Source: Telmatherina bonti
Lineage: Eukaryota; Chordata; Actinopteri; Atheriniformes; Telmatherinidae
Assembly (NCBI GenBank): GCA_933228915.1
Contig: OW121823.1
Location: 9,477,463-9,541,462 of the forward strand
Direction: 5' to 3'
DNA: 64,000 nucleotides
In this document: positions 62,187 to 64,000 of the stretch, one piece after another
How the letters are laid out: each line of letters starts with the position of its first letter
How positions within the stretch are numbered: position 1 is the stretch's first letter
Position numbers and translations under genes: made by a program
Notes under the pieces: generated by a model
Database searches by the model: none
What the model was told of the DNA's origin: nothing
The model's input: only the letters and a program-made list of their open reading frames with translations

Positions 62187-63214
62187 GCTTAAAGAGACTG
62201 AACAGAAAACAGAGTATTAGTAAGTAGTAAGAAAAACAGACTGAAAACGAGGATTTACATCACTAGTTTTATCTAAATAGCATCAGATGCTAGTTTTACC
62301 CCAGTAGGTAAGCTGTTCAAGGTAACTTCGAGTGCTAACTTGTTATTCAACAGCAGACGGAGTCGACAGACAACTAAAACGCTGTTTTAATCCATCATCA
62401 TTAGTATTAATCATCATCATTAATCGGGTTTTAATCCATCATAGCAGCGACCGAGCTAGTTTTCCTCCGTTACCATGGAGACCCTCTGCTAGCAATCACG
62501 GCTTTACTTTGCGGGTTAAATATGCGTTTTAATCTAAACAACAATCAGTGCAGCCGTGTTTCCCTCGTGTGACATTTATTTAATATGTTAAACGATAACT
62601 GCATGTATTGTTTTATATAAGCTCATAATTTTGTGTTTTACTTTGATTTTTTTCCGCCTACCGTTTTAAAGCAAAACAAAAAACAACCAATGACGAGGGT
62701 GTGCACCGCTGAAGTAGTTCCGTGTAAACAACGGATGTATACACGGTTCCTCTCGGAATAGGGAAGCATCTGTTGTTTATTTTGCAGAGATATGCCAGCT
62801 ATGGGAATTTACTGTTTTAGTTTTGTATTTAATACTTCTACATGACATCGAAGACGCCACATTTTCCCATTAAAGTAATACACATTTTTGTTTCCTTTTT
62901 TATCGCGAGTAAAGAACTTTAGGAAGCAAATGGGTGTCTTTTACTGCTTACGTGTTTATTGGAAGGAAAAGTGTTTTCGTTATTTAGCTATTTTACATTA
63001 ATTTCATCTTTAGTCATTGACCGCAATGAAATAAAGTAAGATTGCTTTCAAGTTTCCGTTATCACCGAGGAAATTGCTGTAAAGTTACTGAGTTACAGAC
63101 GTACTAGACCTAATTAGATAACAACTTGCTTAAATCGTAAAACGGGATATATATTTATTAGTCCTCACATTTTGTACTGAAGGTCCATTGTAGCAAATGC
63201 AAAGGCTTGCCAAC
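62187..63214. promoter_or_regulatory. divergent intergenic region between sclt1 and the C4orf33 homologue
   Basis: About 1 kb separates the two start codons, which are transcribed away from each other. It contains the sclt1 X-box and probably the sclt1 5' UTR exon. No repeats or open frames of note are visible. A shared bidirectional promoter is inferred from the arrangement. Confidence 0.6.
62469..62482. promoter_or_regulatory. RFX X-box upstream of sclt1
   Basis: GTTACCATGGAGAC fits the X-box consensus (GTTACC, two-base spacer, GGAGAC). It lies 283 bp upstream of the sclt1 ATG, between sclt1 and the divergent C4orf33 homologue. sclt1 is a ciliogenesis gene, so RFX control is expected. Function is inferred from motif and position. 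Confidence 0.7.
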
Positions 63215-63546
63215 ATGAAGGCAAACAGTGGGTTTGGGTTTTTAGCACTGATCCTCTTTCTATCATGTTGTGAATCTCTGTAAGTGCCGAAAAAGTTCCT
63301 GTTTTTCTACACTGGATTCTCTTACTAACTCACTGTTTGTTTATTTTTTAAGCCCACTCACACAAATGGAGTTTGAGATTCAGCACACCTGGGACAGCGA
63401 CCTTGTGCATCATGACCCCATCAAGGTTGTCTTTTCCCCCGGGTTAGGAGGGCTGAAGATGCAAGTATCTGGTCCTTTCTTCAATGACCCTGAGGCTCCT
63501 GCAGGGCCCCCCAGTCAAGCTTTCCCTGGACTCTGGGACTATGAAG
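63215..63546 (+). CDS. c4orf33: C4orf33 (UPF0462) homologue, first two coding exons; continues past the right edge
   Basis: Exon 1 is 63215 to the GT donor after 63281 and exon 2 is 63353-63546. They join in phase 2 and exon 2 ends in phase 1. Exon 2 reads MEFEIQHTWD, then GPFFNDPEAPAGPP and LWDYE, which aligns with the start of human C4orf33, a small protein of unknown function. In this fish the frame stays open upstream of that Met into exon 1, which adds a hydrophobic leader (FGFLALILFLSCC) resembling a signal peptide. An in-frame ATG at 63197 would add six more residues. An alternative start is the exon 2 Met at 63366, equivalent to the human start. The head-to-head position with sclt1 matches the human locus, which supports orthology. 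The rest of the gene lies beyond 64000. Confidence 0.85.
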
Positions 63547-64000
63547 GTGGGTATAAATGTTGGTGTTTCACTCTTTTTATGTAGGTGTTTGAATTTTTTA
63601 TGAAGTGATAGCTTTTACAAAGTCATAATGAAATTCTCCCAAATAGAGGAAATATTCCGATTTACCATTCTGTAACTAAAAGTAAACTGTTTTAAAAATT
63701 CTGCATCAATATTTAATATTCTTTTTTGATATATTCAAAGATTTATTATTAAAATATAACATTTTTATCTTAAAATATTTGATCACAAGTGGAATTTGTC
63801 ACACAGTGAAGACAGAGACAGTAAGTTCCTATTTTTCCACAGAAAATGACAGCATCTGTGTTTCTGGAGAAAACAAATATTCTTTAGGAGATTGCATCTT
63901 TTTTGCATCCGCTCACTAATAGTAAAACTACAATCAGAGGCTTACAAAAGGAAGAAAGTTTTAGAGATGAAGCCTTCTCTGATTAATTTACAGGTTATAT
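63547..64000. other. start of intron 2 of the C4orf33 homologue
   Basis: Begins with a GTGGGT donor and is AT-rich. No further exon is visible before the window ends. Confidence 0.6.

Noticed and set aside
1..64000. CRISPR arrays, rRNA, tRNA genes or bacterial-type operons
   Set aside because: No regularly spaced repeats and no cloverleaf or rRNA signature noticed. All genes are spliced and vertebrate-like.

Overview
This window is nuclear DNA from a ray-finned fish, most likely a teleost. The evidence is spliced genes in AT-rich sequence, vertebrate cilium genes whose exons read cleanly on the minus strand, and teleost-type mobile elements (a DIRS1-like tyrosine-recombinase retrotransposon, a Rex3 LINE, hAT-type miniature elements and L2-tail/SINE-like repeats). 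The species cannot be named from the sequence.

Layout. (1) 194-33044, minus strand: the 5' half of dnah6, an axonemal dynein heavy chain, from its start codon to the AAA3 module. About 44 coding exons are placed (about 2,100 residues) and the gene runs off the left edge. Its second intron (28448-32974) carries a decayed LINE with several younger elements nested in it. (2) 34031-34283 and 40136-40200: two exon remnants of an older minus-strand gene. Their short shared intron is split by (3) a nearly complete DIRS1-type retrotransposon, 34332-40087, with inverted terminal repeats, an internal complementary region, and gag, RT/RNase H and tyrosine recombinase reading frames. (4) 40903-42697: a degenerate plus-strand Rex3 copy. 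(5) 43075-62186, minus strand: complete sclt1 with 21 coding exons (675 codons plus stop), encoding the distal-appendage coiled-coil protein. (6) From 63215, plus strand: the first two coding exons of the C4orf33 (UPF0462) homologue, head to head with sclt1 and running off the right edge.

Functional reading. dnah6 builds an inner-arm dynein of motile cilia, and sclt1 anchors the basal body during ciliogenesis. Each has a canonical RFX X-box a few hundred bases upstream of its ATG (33291-33303 and 62469-62482), so both look like members of the RFX/ciliary regulon. The pairing of sclt1 with C4orf33 matches the human arrangement on chromosome 4, whereas human DNAH6 is on chromosome 2. I found no rRNA, tRNA, CRISPR array or other autonomous gene. 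I found no clearly undescribed system. The richest signals are the DIRS element with its few, well-localised lesions, the layered insertions in dnah6 intron 2, and an intronic perfect 19-bp palindrome that contains an X-box.
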